A stretch of 64,000 nucleotides of DNA from Pseudovirgaria hyperparasitica (taxonomy: Eukaryota; Ascomycota; Dothideomycetes; Acrospermales; Acrospermaceae): NCBI RefSeq assembly GCF_010093815.1, contig NW_022985558.1, forward strand, positions 68,640 through 132,639, given 5' to 3'. Both the position numbers and the translations under genes were made by a program. Positions within the stretch are counted from its first letter, which is position 1. The number at the start of each line of letters is the position of its first letter. The notes under the pieces were generated by a model, which saw only the letters and a program-made list of their open reading frames with translations, made no database searches and was not told the origin of the DNA. This document shows positions 1-11,999 of this stretch, in pieces.

Positions 1-189
1 GCCCATATGCGGTGACTGGGGTGACTGTGGAGTCCAACCGCCCGGATAAGGACTTCCGGACTGAGACATTGACGGAGTGTTGGCGTGTTTGGCGTACATC
101 TGGTCAGGCTGTGGGGATCCAGGACCGAGATATGTGGAGCCGGAGACGTGTGAGTAGCGCGGATCTATGTTATAAAGTTATTATCGTGC

Positions 190-873
190 TCAGACGAGGT
201 GATCTGAAGACTGACCATCGTGCGAGCTGGTCATGGGTAAGTACACACCTTTGGGGTCGTAATTTGTTCCAGACCAGGCTCCCCCGTTAGGGTCTGGAGA
301 ATGTACTGCGGAGTATGAGGGTGGATGTGTTGCGGCTGTGTTTGCGGATTTGGCGGCTTGTTTACGTCGATATAGAAACCAGATGAGCCCTGCGATTGCG
401 AGGATTCCGACGACTCCTACGCCTACTGCTATGCCAACAATGGCACCTGTGGATAGACCACCGTCTGAGCCTCCATTCGAGTCGCTGGGCGCAGACGTGG
501 CCGACGGAACAGCTGAAGAGAAAGTTGGGCCAGTACCTAGGAAGGATGTTCCATTGAGAGCGGCAGCTGTGAGATTGCCACTACAACCGCCCTGGCATCC
601 AAACTCGGTGTCGGCACAGCATCCTATGAAGGGTGGGTTCGCATCTTTGCAGGTGAAGAATGATCCGCCATTAGGACATTCCTGGTCATTGAATTGACCG
701 TACCAAGACGCATTGAAGCTCATCGGACGAAGGTCCTCTTCTGGAGGGCCTGTTGAGCTCCCACAGCCATTAGAGACAGAACAGCCGACGAACGGAAATG
801 TGCTCCTTTCACACGCATACCAAGTTCCTCCCTCTGGACAGTAGGCGCCGAATGAGAGCCCCGATTGAGACAT
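190..873 (-). CDS. Cysteine-repeat single-pass membrane protein, function unknown
   Basis: Single-exon gene of 227 aa with an ATG start at 873. The ectodomain carries two similar modules, CPEGGTWYAC...FVGC (about residues 12-30) and CPNGGSFFTC...FIGCC (about residues 66-85). A Ser/Gly-rich stalk follows, then one membrane segment, STGAIVGIAVGVGVVGILA...LIWFLY, about residues 141-168, with basic residues RRK just after it. The cytosolic tail is Pro/Tyr-rich. No N-terminal signal peptide is visible; I recall related fungal proteins that also start directly at the Cys module. The layout suggests a cell-surface or wall-facing protein, but no reaction or ligand can be assigned. The neighbouring cupredoxin protein has a similar membrane segment. 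The complete gene lies just inside the left window edge. Confidence 0.75.
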   Translation of the reverse strand: MSQSGLSFGAYCPEGGTWYACERSTFPFVGCSVSNGCGSSTGPPEEDLRPMSFNASWYGQFNDQECPNGGSFFTCKDANPPFIGCCADTEFGCQGGCSGNLTAAALNGTSFLGTGPTFSSAVPSATSAPSDSNGGSDGGLSTGAIVGIAVGVGVVGILAIAGLIWFLYRRKQAAKSANTAATHPPSYSAVHSPDPNGGAWSGTNYDPKGVYLPMTSSHDGQSSDHLV

Positions 874-2652
874 TCTGACGAGACGTAGGTTTCGGATTGG
901 GCAAGGCTGAGAGAGAAATCAAGGAAGAACAAACAGCAGAAAGGTACCGGGCAGGCAGAGGTTAAAAGCACAGATGGATCCCGACCGGGAGGGAACTGCA
1001 GAGAGCCAAGCAAGGGAGGGATCCGCTTCGATACGACGGCCCACAGATTGCCACTGTATCTGTCTTGGTGAACAGCTCAATGAAGTCCAGATCTGCTTGG
1101 TATTGCTCGTTAGCGTGCTGCGTCGTGTTCTGATAATAACCGTGCCACAAACAGGGCTGTACAAAAGCTTGTGGGTAAGGTCTGCAGAATCAGGATAACG
1201 CCTGCATCTACGTATGATTCTATTCGAACTATTCCCACTCCATTGATAGCTCATATAGGAGAGCTTGAATGAGAATTAACTCACCTAATATTGCGATTGC
1301 ATGGATTGCCAATTCTCAGCCTGATGCAAGTTTGTCAAGGAGGTGAAAGCTGGGGAGCACATGAATGCTAGTGCTTCGCTACTCTCGGCTCGACAAGCAT
1401 CTAAATGAAGTGGGCACCCTGCGAAGAGGTTTCTCTCTTTTCGCTATAATATGATAGCACGCATGCTTGACCAGACAGCTGGCGCCCAATTACATGCATT
1501 GCCGACGCTTTGTATGCACCTAGTACACAAGATCAAGACCGGCCATGCCATGACCATACAATATGACGTTCGCTCAAGACATGTTGATGCACACGGCAAA
1601 TCCCACGCAGTGATGGGAACGCAAGGCGAGGTGGGAAGATGATAAACGGACATGCAGGGGAAGCTAGCCTGATCAGTCTAGCCCATTATCAAGTACCCAA
1701 TCAGACGAGCTGCAGGAGACGGGACACAACAACATGTTGACATCCATTCCTTGGTTTACCTGACACCTCGCAAAAGCCAAAGCTGGTTCATTTTTAGAAA
1801 CACCAACGGAGAGGTGTGGCAGCTGTCTCAAGTGCAGAGACCCACTGATCAGATGCGTCACGGTACGGGACGTGTATCCCCCGGAGTGCTCCACGCCCCA
1901 TGATAAAGGACCCGCATATCCATTCACTTCGTGCAACGACTTCCAAGGTCCACAGACTATGTCTGCCAGTAGTAGTATTCATGACCTACAACCGGAAACA
2001 TTCCTTCTCCTCGAGCAATGGGCAGAGTTCGAAATAATCTGTGGTGTGCTGGCAGGTACCCAAGACCTTGCAGGTACCACTGCAGGACTGCGGCACAGCG
2101 GGCACACAAGGCTGGCAAATCAGATCGCACCTGAGGCAATACGCTTGTGCATGAAGCCGGAGCACCACAGATCCATACCTAGCCATGTACTGATATAACT
2201 CCGACACGTCCCGCATGAGCCGAGTACAAGCCGACAGCCTTGCGGAGGTTGGATGCATCTTTGTTGTTCAGCCTCGCGACTAATGATCAGAGCATAACGT
2301 TGGCTATCAAAGCGCCACAGGCACTTGCTGAGTGCTGGTCGTCAGTGGTGGTGGCATTACATCGAGTAGATGCATTGACTATAATGATGACGACAACTCC
2401 ATGCACCCATATGACCACCCCATGCATAACAATACGGAGAGGTTAGTGCGATAACAATTCCAGCCTCCCAGTCCACCGACTACAGAATGCAGATGTCAAC
2501 AAACGCCAGCCACCAAGACGGAGCATCAAGTCCTCACCTCTTTGCCAGCCATCTCTCGGCCCCCTCCCCGTGTCACTCCAAACCACCAGGGACCAAGCAA
2601 ACACCAACATCTGAACTGAAACCCACTCCCTATTCGTCTCGTCTGATCGGGT
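874..2652. other. Intergenic region without a supportable gene
   Basis: About 1.8 kb between two minus-strand genes. Open frames here are short, overlap on both strands and show no recognisable motif. It should hold the promoter of the cysteine-repeat protein (from 874 upward) and the 3' region of the cupredoxin gene. I see no repeat or RNA gene. Confidence 0.5.
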
Positions 2653-3795
2653 CTACCTCCTCTCTGTATCCAGCTCCACAGCTGTACTCCCCCCGGTCCT
2701 CGCAACTTCACTCCCCGGCACCTCCGAATACCGACTATGCACAGTGTCCATCTGCGAGACACCACCATATCCATTCATAGGACTCATGCTCATCCCCCTC
2801 ATTGCCCCAATATCATCCGGCCCAAGCGCCACACCAGTCCCCGTCCCCGTCCCCGTCCCAGTCCCAGCAGCACCCGCACCCGCACCCTCCACCGCACCAT
2901 ACTTATAGTCGTACCCCGGCGGGCCCTGCTCATACACACTGCGATACTCCTGCTTCTGCCCGAGACCAGCGTAGAAACCCGTATGCTCCTGCGTGGCCGG
3001 ATTCGGCGACATGGGCGCCATTCCCGGAGACATGGGCACGGGGGGCGGTCTGGCTGCGTCTCGCTCTTCGGCCTTGGCTTGCTGGGCAGCGTACTTGCGA
3101 GCGAGGCGCTTGTGGCGCCAGACGAAGAAGGCGAGGCCGGAGAGAAGGAGGGTTGCGATGGCGATGCCGACGGCTATGCCTACGATGGCGCCGGTGGAGA
3201 GGCCGTGGTGGGTGGGTTGAGAGGTGTTTGTGGAGCTGGCGGTAGGGGATGTGCCCCCGGAGATGGTGGCGGAGTATTGCTCTTTGGCTTTCTGTGCCTG
3301 TTCGTTGATGTCGTATTGTTCGGACTGTGGTGGTGGTGGTCGTGAGTGCTGGGTTGGTATATGTGTGGAGTAGAAAGACACTTACTGGGTTGATGGTCCC
3401 TACCATGCCCCATTTACCACATGATCCAGGTGCTGCACAGTGGAACAGGATGGGCTCTGTGGTGTCTAGGGTATAATTCCAGATGAGAGGCTGTGTGGTC
3501 GATCGTATGAGTGGACAAACGGCGAAGACTTGTGATGGATGTTGAGATAGCATACCTCGTTCTCATCTGATACGGGCTGGAAGCCAGAGGCAAAGTAACC
3601 TGATCCCTGGTTGTAATCTTGCCAGCTGTCACAAGGACGGTCCCATTGGGAACGCTCTACGCCATGTTTACCAGCTCCGAAGACGAAGGAGATGATAGAT
3701 ATGGCATCATCCGGGTCCGTGTCTGTTCGATTTGGGGTGAAGGTGTGATTGTCAACGCTGCCACCAACGTGGACAATGTATACTCCAGTCGTCAT
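2653..3795 (-). CDS. Cupredoxin-domain (serine-rich type) single-pass membrane protein
   Basis: Three exons, 3795-3556, 3490-3386 and 3324-2653 (introns 65 and 61 bp), give 338 aa. The N-terminal cupredoxin-like domain (residues 1-115) starts MTTGVYIVHVGG. It contains the pattern AGKHGV, then DRPCDSW, then LFHCAAPGSCGKWGMVGTINP, the usual His...Cys...Met arrangement of this fungal family. A Ser/Thr linker, a membrane segment LSTGAIVGIAVGIAIATLLL and a long Pro/Gly/Tyr-rich cytosolic tail follow. The tail includes a run of Gly-Thr dipeptides encoded by a hexanucleotide repeat. No signal peptide precedes the domain; family members I recall also start directly at the domain. Copper binding is inferred and not all type-1 ligands are evident. 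An in-frame ATG at 3990 would add a Phe-rich leader, but I prefer 3795. Confidence 0.8.
2834..2866. repeat. Hexanucleotide repeat inside the cupredoxin gene
   Basis: Four to five near-perfect copies of a CCCCGT/CCCAGT hexamer. They lie in the last exon of the cupredoxin gene and encode alternating Gly-Thr in the cytosolic tail. Confidence 0.85.
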
Positions 3796-4723
3796 TTGGA
3801 CAGATGTAGATGTGTAACGTGGCGAACAAGAGCTAGGAAAGAAAAAAAAGAACCAGGCCAAGCTCTGAGATATAAGGGGAGGTACACCACCTTTAAGTCT
3901 CCCTGAGTTACGGTCAAACGGCACAGCATGGACAACAACTGAGATGGGGTCGAGAAAGATGAACCTGACCAATATCTGCTTCGCATCCATGCATCATGCC
4001 TAAATTTGACTGCACGGATGAGGCATGTGCTGCATGACAAGGTAGTCAGGGCATGCAACATCCAACATGGCCTTCAGCCTCGTGGCCCCACATCGATTTA
4101 CACACTAGATTGTGCCCTCTTATCCAGACCGTCAACACACTGAAGATGTGGTAAATATTTCGAAACTTCTGTCCACCATCTTAGACTTATAGATCAGGTT
4201 CACGTAGAGAGAGACCCTTCTGGAGATCGCGACGAGGCTACACCGAACATGTACCTGTGAGCTGACCGTGATTCTGTCAAACAAAGAATAATTGGGCTTC
4301 TCCAGACGAGTTAGTCGTAACAACCATCGGTAATGAGCGACTGATGTGGTTTGAATATTCATTTCTAGAGTTGGCCCCCCGAGAGCAGCTTGTCGTCAAT
4401 TAAACAAGTCGGCCGGCTCGGCCGAGCGTGCATTGGGGCCGGGACCGGAACAACTGAGGGAGGAGTTAATGCTTGTGTCTGTTCGTAGTCTGTCAACGAT
4501 GTCAAATTATTCCATGCTGTATAGCGGCATCCGGCATGGACTGGAGGCATCAGATTGACCATGTAGGACGAATACTTCACTGCTCTTTCATATTCACCAC
4601 CAAGCATACCTATACCCTATGTGACTGTCCGCACGAGGACGAACTTGCATGTTATATTGCCATCTCGTCCTTCCGCGTCTACATCAAAGAACTTTTGTAC
4701 TTCGTATACATGGAAGAATCGGT
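3796..4723. other. Intergenic region, likely promoter of the cupredoxin gene
   Basis: About 0.9 kb with no gene-like frame. It contains the upstream region of the minus-strand cupredoxin gene and the 3' flank of the Herp/Usa1-like gene. Confidence 0.45.
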
Positions 4724-7242
4724 CTACTCGTCTGCGGATTGGAACGTGCTACGACTTGTCGTTTCACTGCCTGACGGCGTCGGATCAAGAGAGCTTGATG
4801 CAGCTTCAGTCCCGTCGTCCCGAGCCTTGCCCTTGCCCTTGCCCTTGCCCTTGCTGTTGTCTCCTCCACCGGGCTCATCGGGTATCTCTTCGTGCGCAGG
4901 GTTCTGGTCAGCATGGATATCTACATCTGCTTGCTGTGCTGTCTCAGCCTCGCGCGTTCGCTGCTCTTCCTCCTCGCGCTGTTGCCGCAAGCGTGCTTCT
5001 CGCGTAGCAACCATGCGCTCTCCAAGACCGGGCCACAAGCTGGCCACGAAGAGGGCCAAGGCTCTTTCCACGATGCGCAACTGGTCTCGCATCCAACTGA
5101 CGTTCTCGTTATTATGGTTCTGGACAAGCCTCTCGGCAACCTGCTCCGGTGTCAATCCTGCGTTGCGACGGATCTGTTCCTCGCGTCTGCGCTCCTCCGG
5201 TAAGGGCAGTAGATTCTCAAAATGACGCCGTAGCATATCCACCGGGGCGTTGAAGACCCCGAGCTGGAAAAGATATATGGTGAGAGCAGCACCAATCATC
5301 ATGAGTGGTCGTCGCCAGCCTGAACCCCCAGAGAACATGTAGAGGAAGAACAGTAGACGAGCAGCAAGCCATATATGCCCGGCAAGTGCCATACCTGCAC
5401 CGTTCTGGGCGTTTTGCGGATTTTGTGCGTTTCTGCCTTGTGCACGCTGCTGTCGAAGATGTTCGAGACGCTGTTCAAGACGTTGGCGAATGGCCGCTTG
5501 TGCATCTGGCGCTTCGTTCTGGTCTTGTTGAGGAATGCGTGGAGCATTGGCTTGATCAGGAGCTGAAGCAGCCGGAAATTGCGGAGGCACGGGTAGTCCA
5601 GATGCTGGCCCTGCTGACGATGTAGGCATCGAGGAATCTAGAACGGAATCTATTCGAGTACTTGGCCCAGCGGTCGAAACGTCGAGTGGGAAGGAATCTG
5701 AGAGTCCTCCAGTTCGATAAGTACCCGACGATGATAATAACAGTGCATGTGGGCCATCTGGACCTCTTAGCAAGAACACCTGTGGTAAATATTCACTAGT
5801 TGTTCGGATATGGTCGAGTCTCGGTGTTGATGCGGTAGCGGCACCGTTTGATCGGGATGTAGTGTTGGGTTGGTGGTTACTACCAGGTCTTGCTGCGTTC
5901 TGCACACCTAATGAACCTGGTGGGGGCGAAGTGGAAAACTGCGAAGCTGGATTTTGAGGAGTCGTATAGTTTAACGCTTGCTCGACGCGAGCATGGTATG
6001 ACTCGTAGGTCTCTAATATTGCGCGTAGGCGGTTGACTTCATCGGGTGTGCTTTCTTCTAAGCGTCCCCCGACATCGTCACGAATCGTTCGCATGTTCTC
6101 CGTTGCTCTCCGTATGGATTCCTCCGTAGAATTGGTCCGCATCACTTGAGGCCCTGTAGGAAATGGCGATCCTACTGTTGGCAGCGCAGACGGATGTTGC
6201 AGTGACGAAGAAGTTGGTGGTGGCCGTTGAAAGGGGTTGCTGGGTAGCCTAGACAACGGTGATGATCCCATGTATTCGTTCGGGTGGTGCGGGAATTGGT
6301 GGATCGTACGGTCCACGGTCATACTCCAGCGTGCACCACTCGGAGTTTCACCTTCTCGATAAATGTGTACGTTGCCAGGGACTTCACCTGGAATGGGCGA
6401 GTGGCCACCATTCTGCCTTGCAGCACCCTCGCTGCCATTAGCATTTGGAGTCACAGATCGAGCCTGCTCATGTCCAGTTCCAGTTCCAGCCGCTGCTCTC
6501 TGCTGATGCTGTTGGGCAATGACTTGTTGGAAGAAGTTGTTGGGGTCTATGCCAAAGCCTGGTACTGGAACACCTCCCAGCACCTCTTGAGGATGTCTAC
6601 CGGTATTCACGGATCCATTCTGAACCGCAGCCATCTGCCTCGTTATCATCTCTGCAAACTCTGGTGGAAATGGTGGAGGGCCGCCTTGAACAATGTTGTG
6701 GTGATGTCCATGAACATGCACATGTGGCACACCAGGATGCGTACCCCGTTGGGGTGGTTGTTGTTGTTGTTGTTGTGGTTGTGGGCGCTGTTGAGCTTGC
6801 TGCTGTACACGAAAAGGGTTTCTGTCGGTTGAAGGTAGTGGAGAAGGAACTGTGGGAGGGCGATTGGCTTGATCGGTCTGAGCGCGGCCTTGGTCGGGTA
6901 CGACAAGATGGATAGTTTGTTCTCGAGACTGTTTGACCTGATTCGCGTCAATAACAAGTCCGGAGACCTACTCAGGCACAGTCATTGGCGGCTTACATGA
7001 TCAGCTCCAAAGATGTCTAGAAGCGTGTCCTGCATATTGAGCAGAACCCGTCCTAGGTATATCATGCGCAAGCGATCCAAGGCCGGGTTTGGTGAGAGGT
7101 CATCCTGGATCCTGGTCTTGAGGTCGAGAATGGTCGTAGTTACGGGCAGATTGGGATAGAAGAGCGTGGCATGAGAAGTGTTCGTCAGGATCTTTAGGTC
7201 AATCTGTTGTTGCGCAGCTTCGGCACCGGTATTGTTCGCCAT
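4724..7242 (-). CDS. Ubiquitin-like domain ER membrane protein, Herp/Usa1-like
   Basis: Two exons, 7242-6997 and 6937-4724 (intron 59 bp), give 819 aa. Residues 12-93 form a ubiquitin-like domain: IDLKILTNTSHATLFYPNLP opens it, DRLRMIYLGRVLLNMQDTLL follows, and it closes with QTIHLVV across the splice. A very long Gln/Pro/Ser-rich middle includes a poly-Gln run and a His-rich stretch (VHVHGHHHN). A hydrophobic pair about residues 600-643 (LAARLLFFLYMFSGG; PLMMIGAALTIYLFQLGVF) suggests a membrane hairpin. A charged, Glu/Arg-rich helix and a KGKGKGKGK tail follow. UBL plus membrane hairpin is the layout of mammalian Herp and yeast Usa1, scaffolds of the Hrd1 ubiquitin ligase in ER-associated degradation. 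Assignment rests on architecture and the GGSGWRRPL loop, so family-level only. Confidence 0.75.
4824..4854. repeat. CCCTTG hexamer repeat encoding Lys-Gly
   Basis: About five copies of a CCCTTG hexamer at the 3' end of the Herp/Usa1-like gene. They are read on the minus strand as alternating Lys-Gly near the protein's C terminus. Confidence 0.85.
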
Positions 7243-10200
7243 GACGATGCTTTGGAGTAGATGCGGAAGACGTGAGAGTGTAAAAGAGTCAGCTCATTAG
7301 CGAAGATACAGCTTTTGCAGAGTGAGCAAAAGCCGCGATGTCTAACCTTGACTCTCGCACAGAAGCAGGCTCGCGCAAAGGTGAACACCGTGTCTGACAA
7401 TCTGACCAGCTTGCACTTCACGAGGAAAGCCAGCGGCGGGCCCGACGAAGCTCCGGACGGGCTTGGCATCTCGGAGGCTATTATGGAGGCTACTGACATT
7501 CCGATGGCCTGCTAGTTGCCTTTAATACCTTAGCGTCCACCAGCAGCTCTTTTAATGTTTCTCACGTTCTGTCTATGTAACCGTCGCCAATCTTCTCGAT
7601 ATAATTTCATGTGATTCATCTTGATCTTCTCGATATGTTATAATGTTGATCGCGATGAAGGCAGCCCTGGAAATGAATACTAAAAAAGCCGTACATGTCT
7701 CTGCGCCATACTGCGAGGTGCTTTCTATAGCCCGAGCATTGTGATCAGTATATACGGCTTGAACTCGCAAAATACACACTGTCCAAATTTCAGATGGCTC
7801 ATCTGTCTCAGCAGGAGATGCCACCTAGGCTAAACTCCGCGAATGAGTATACTGATCAGGACGCACCCAGCGCAAACTGGCCAATATGGTGGCTTAGCAG
7901 TCCCCGACTCAACAGTTGACTGATATTATGCAATAGATCATAGAGGACCGCAACAAGTTACACATGGACTGTTTTGAAGCGCTAGGCTGCAAGCACAAGC
8001 GGATCTCGGATGCTCTACACGCTTTGTGCTCCTATGGAACATGCGAGAATTGCCCAGCTCGTGCTAGTGCTGCAAAGCATAGTTTTGGAGACTATCGAGA
8101 GTTTCGGTATGAGCTGCCCGGTAAAACTCATTAGAGCAGGCCCGTACCAGAGGGGAGTCTGCTGGCGCGTCGTAGCACGAACTACGGCCGATAGAACCAG
8201 CCGGTACTGACGCCTTCGCCTCGTGAAGACAGTGTTGAAGACCTGTTGCTCCACCTCGTACCGAAACGGTCACCAATGGCTAGAGGAATGCCGAAGACGT
8301 CAGCCTCATTATGGTGGGTGATACCCACAGCGTTCGTGGCGTTCGTTTGGGTCCCCGTTTGAAACCCCGCCAGGTAATCCACAAATTGAACTATTGCGAA
8401 GCCATTTGAGGCATTTCAGCGTTGATGACAGGCGCCACAGCTTATGAGGGGTGCGTTAGTATGACAGGCTTGACATTAGCATTAGTAGGAAGTTGCGTGT
8501 TCTACAATGAGGCTTGCTTAGCAGTCAGTATTCCTGTTGTTGTTCGGCCACATGCCAGCATGCATGATACAGCGGAATGTGACAGTGGCAGATTTGGGTG
8601 GACGCCAGCTTGGATTGCGAGATCTCAAGCTTTGATCAAGACCGAAGTCTGTAGCGCCATGGCGGGAATGCGTCAGTGACCTAAAAATTAAAGGCCGTTG
8701 AGCTTTGAATAGTGGTCGTGGGCGGTTTCTCCGGTGGAACAGAGCTAGCAGTATAGTAAGCATGATACTATGCACGTCTCTCTACACGCAGATTAGCAGC
8801 GATGAATCGGACAAGCATGTCTCCTGCTACGGCCAGTAAATAGCGAGATAGCCTCTTGACGGTCGAATGAAGGTCGCGTTGGGTGGTTACGTTGACTGCC
8901 TCGAAGCGCGGAGAGAAAAGTTTGAGCAGCTGCCTGATGTCGTGACCAACAGCTGTTAGACGTGCACTGTGCTGGCATCCGGTTGGCTGGATTCAAGAAT
9001 CTTCAATGAAGTCCCACAAAGGCGGAACCGAGAAACATGTTCTGGTAGTACGGTAAAGTACCTGGATCGTTCCGCCCTATCAAGATAATGATTCGAGAGG
9101 GTTGTTATCTACACGAATCGTTTTGCCCCGGCAAGATCGTCATGGATCAGCATGCTGCTTACGGCATGTGGTTAGATGCATCGACATTGACCTACTCGGG
9201 ATCTTGTACTCGTGTTTTGCTTTTTCAAGGGTTTGCGGGAGCGGCCTGGGTATCTCGCGAGGTTTAATTTTGTTTTGTTTCAACGCGCGTAGATGGTAAC
9301 ACCACGTCTCAACCTGGCTGCCACGGCTTGAGATAGGTTATCAGAGAGTCATTGAAGCGTGTCCTGGAATACAAAGACGGATGTGAGGCCTGACGATGCG
9401 ATTGTCTGATTCAGGACAAGCATGCTATGTGCATGAAGAATGTTTCATGTTGAGCTCGAAGGCTTATGAAGGACGGGCCGGGTGCAAGTCCGCCAGTGAT
9501 GAGGATGTAAGATGATGAACCGTGCTGTCAGGTGCTTGTGTGCATATATAGGTAGCCGGAGCGGCACGTGTGATAGGGTGTCGAACAGGATGCATGCAGA
9601 CAACCTTGGCTGCAGGCGTTTACCTTGATGCAGAGGTCAAAAAGTGGCAGTCGGAGCAGAAGTACATAATTCGTCCACTCTTTTTGAACTCGGAATCAGC
9701 TATTAGCGGCGCGCCCGAGCAGGTGGAGTTAATTGTTAGGTGATGAGAGTGGCAGCGGTAGCTGTGCAGCGATGTTTCGAGTAGCGGTGAAAGAAGTGGC
9801 TCAGACTGAGACTGAGACTGAGATGGAGATTCAGCCAGAGGATAAGGAAGAGTGTCCTAGGTCTACTACTAGGTAGGTACCAATTGAAGGTAGTCGTAGG
9901 TAATATGATGTTTATTACTATTACTACTTGAGCGAGCTGTATAGAAGGGTTCAGGGTCAGTCAGGACTAAAGGACGGCAAATGGCCACGCTATCCACCGT
10001 ATTCCCGACAGACATGACTGTTTTCAGATGGCGTCAATAATCATGATCATGGAATAATGCCGGTGCCACACATATTGATTGAATCGAAGATGGCTAACCT
10101 TGATCCGCAGACAATAGTACATATGAGGACGACTAGGTCTAGCACATGCTCAAGCTCCGTGAAGCAGCGTCACCGTGTCGTCCATATCCCTTCCCATAGG

Positions 10201-11044
10201 GTCCATTTAATATATTGAGGGACTGGAAAGCGGGGATTTAAGCGGCGTCGGCTTACAGGAACACTAGGCCTATCCATGAAGCGAAAGGCACATGGGCTCT
10301 GATATGCAGCCATGCATAGAGAAGACATTTATGATTACGGGTTTGAGGATGTAGGGAGGCACGTTATATGTCGAGATGGTCCATCGTCCTAAGACGGCCA
10401 AATATGCGTCCATGTATAGCTGCCACACAGTAATAGGCAGATAATACTGGCGAGAGATTTGCTGGTATGCAGAATCATTCCGATGGAAGATTAATAGGGT
10501 TATGCACAGTGGCGATCGGATCTACTCGTGAACGGTTGGCAGCGTGGTGCATGGAGTGTGTGTGTGCATTGCACGTACATAAAAATAGGCCGAATGGGCT
10601 GGCGTGATGGTAAAGAGGTGTAGATAGGAGAGAGGCTTCGCCACCGGTTTTTGATGAAACGTAGCCTCTCTTGCACTCACACCAAGTCGAACGTTACATG
10701 CTTGGCTTGGTCTATACGTAGCATAAAGTATATATAATCAGCTTCCAAAGCCATCTGCTCTGTGTCGGAACCATCATATCATGGTCGCACGCAGATACAC
10801 ACAGTAACGTCGCAGCCCTTATCCGGCCACTAGACAGGGGCATTTTCAGGAAAAGATAAATATTCAACGGTTCGGCGATATGCAAGCTGGAGCCGACGCT
10901 GAGCCTATTTCCAGGTCGAGGGTGTGAGCATAGTAAATACACAATAATTTGTGGTCTCATTGCAGCCTCGTACCTAGCCTGTGCCTGTGAGGTGGATGGA
11001 GTGAGGACTTTAACTGGACCACACACACAAGCGGGAGCTTTTCT

Positions 11045-11072
11045 GGGGGGGGGGGGAGGGGGCGCGGAGGGG
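11045..11072. repeat. Poly-G tract
   Basis: A run of about a dozen G followed by further G-rich sequence in the BNI4 upstream region. It is prone to sequencing or assembly error. Confidence 0.85.
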
Positions 11073-11382
11073 CTCAGAGCGGCAGTGATAGCTAGGTCTT
11101 AGGGATGTATTGAGGGATGATGGGCTGGTCTGACACGCCATTTTCGCGGGCTGTTCGGGCGAGAGGGAGGGGGCGGGCAGCTTTGGGTTTTAGGTGTAAT
11201 ACAGTATTACTGAGTACAGTAGTTAATTAGTTGGCTCTGGCTCAGGCTCAGACGGCAGCGAGGAGTAGTCAAGAGCCTCACCAGAACAACCAAAAAGGGG
11301 CGGGTGCAGGTGCGGGTGCTGCAACAGTGTGCCCTGTGCGGGCTGGGTGTGCGCTAATTGATAGCGAGCTAGACGCCAAATC

Positions 11383-11409
11383 ACACCACTACCACCACCA
11401 CCACCACCA
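11383..11409. repeat. (ACC)n microsatellite
   Basis: Near-perfect CCA/ACC trinucleotide run in the region upstream of BNI4. No supported reading frame crosses it. Confidence 0.85.
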
Positions 11410-11715
11410 ACGTCTAGCCACCCCCATTTACAAACATCTAGCGCCAATCTGGACACCATCCGGGCACCATCCCGGCCCAAGGGCAAGACTCACTAGCTGC
11501 CCGCCCGCAGCATCATGCTCGGCAAGGGGGTGGTGGGCTCTGTGCTTGGCCAGGTGTCCAATTCCCCATCATTCCTGGCATAATGAGAGCATGAGCGTGA
11601 GCGTGAGCGAGAGCCTTGAAGATGTTGTACTCATCATTCATCATATATACAGCACAATTGGATTGGGGTCTAGTGCACTTGTCCCTTAGTTAGTCATATC
11701 AGGGCCCAAACAAAA

Positions 11716-11760
11716 GGGGTTTAAGGGTTTGGTTGGGGGAGGGGGGGGAAGGGGGGTTGG
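11716..11760 (+). repeat. G-rich tract with G-quadruplex potential
   Basis: Five or more runs of three to eight G separated by loops of one to seven bases on the plus strand, about 1 kb upstream of the BNI4 start. The pattern matches the usual quadruplex rule; formation in vivo is inference. Confidence 0.7.
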
Positions 11761-11810
11761 AATGAGGCTTAGGACAGTGCAGATGGAGGAAGAGGAGTAA
11801 GGTGTGAATT

Positions 11811-11905
11811 AGTAGAGTAAATAAGTAGTAGGTAAGTAACAGGTAATAGTAGGTACAGTAGTCGTACAGTTAGTAGGTAGTAAATAGTAATTAATAGTAG
11901 GTAGG
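11811..11905. repeat. TAGTA/GTAGGTA-rich degenerate repeat
   Basis: Irregular reiteration of GTAGGTA, AGTAA and TAGTAG motifs over about 95 bp. It sits upstream of the pyrimidine-rich leader of BNI4. Confidence 0.65.
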
Positions 11906-11999
11906 AGCGAGCCCAGGAGAGTGAGCATCAGCACTCAGGAGGACCCTGGGGACCTGGTCGAATAACAGAAACCGGGACTTGCGACAGCCAAAATCCAAA

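Noticed and set aside
874-1013. Possible signal peptide (FCCLFFLDFSLSLA) upstream of the cysteine-repeat gene
   Set aside because: It is in another frame, and the only intron that could join it (about 49 bp with a weak GT donor) would remove the conserved CP of the first module.
2737-3345. 202-codon plus-strand frame
   Set aside because: It is antisense to the last exon of the cupredoxin gene, Arg/His/Gly-rich, and arises from the biased codon use of that exon.
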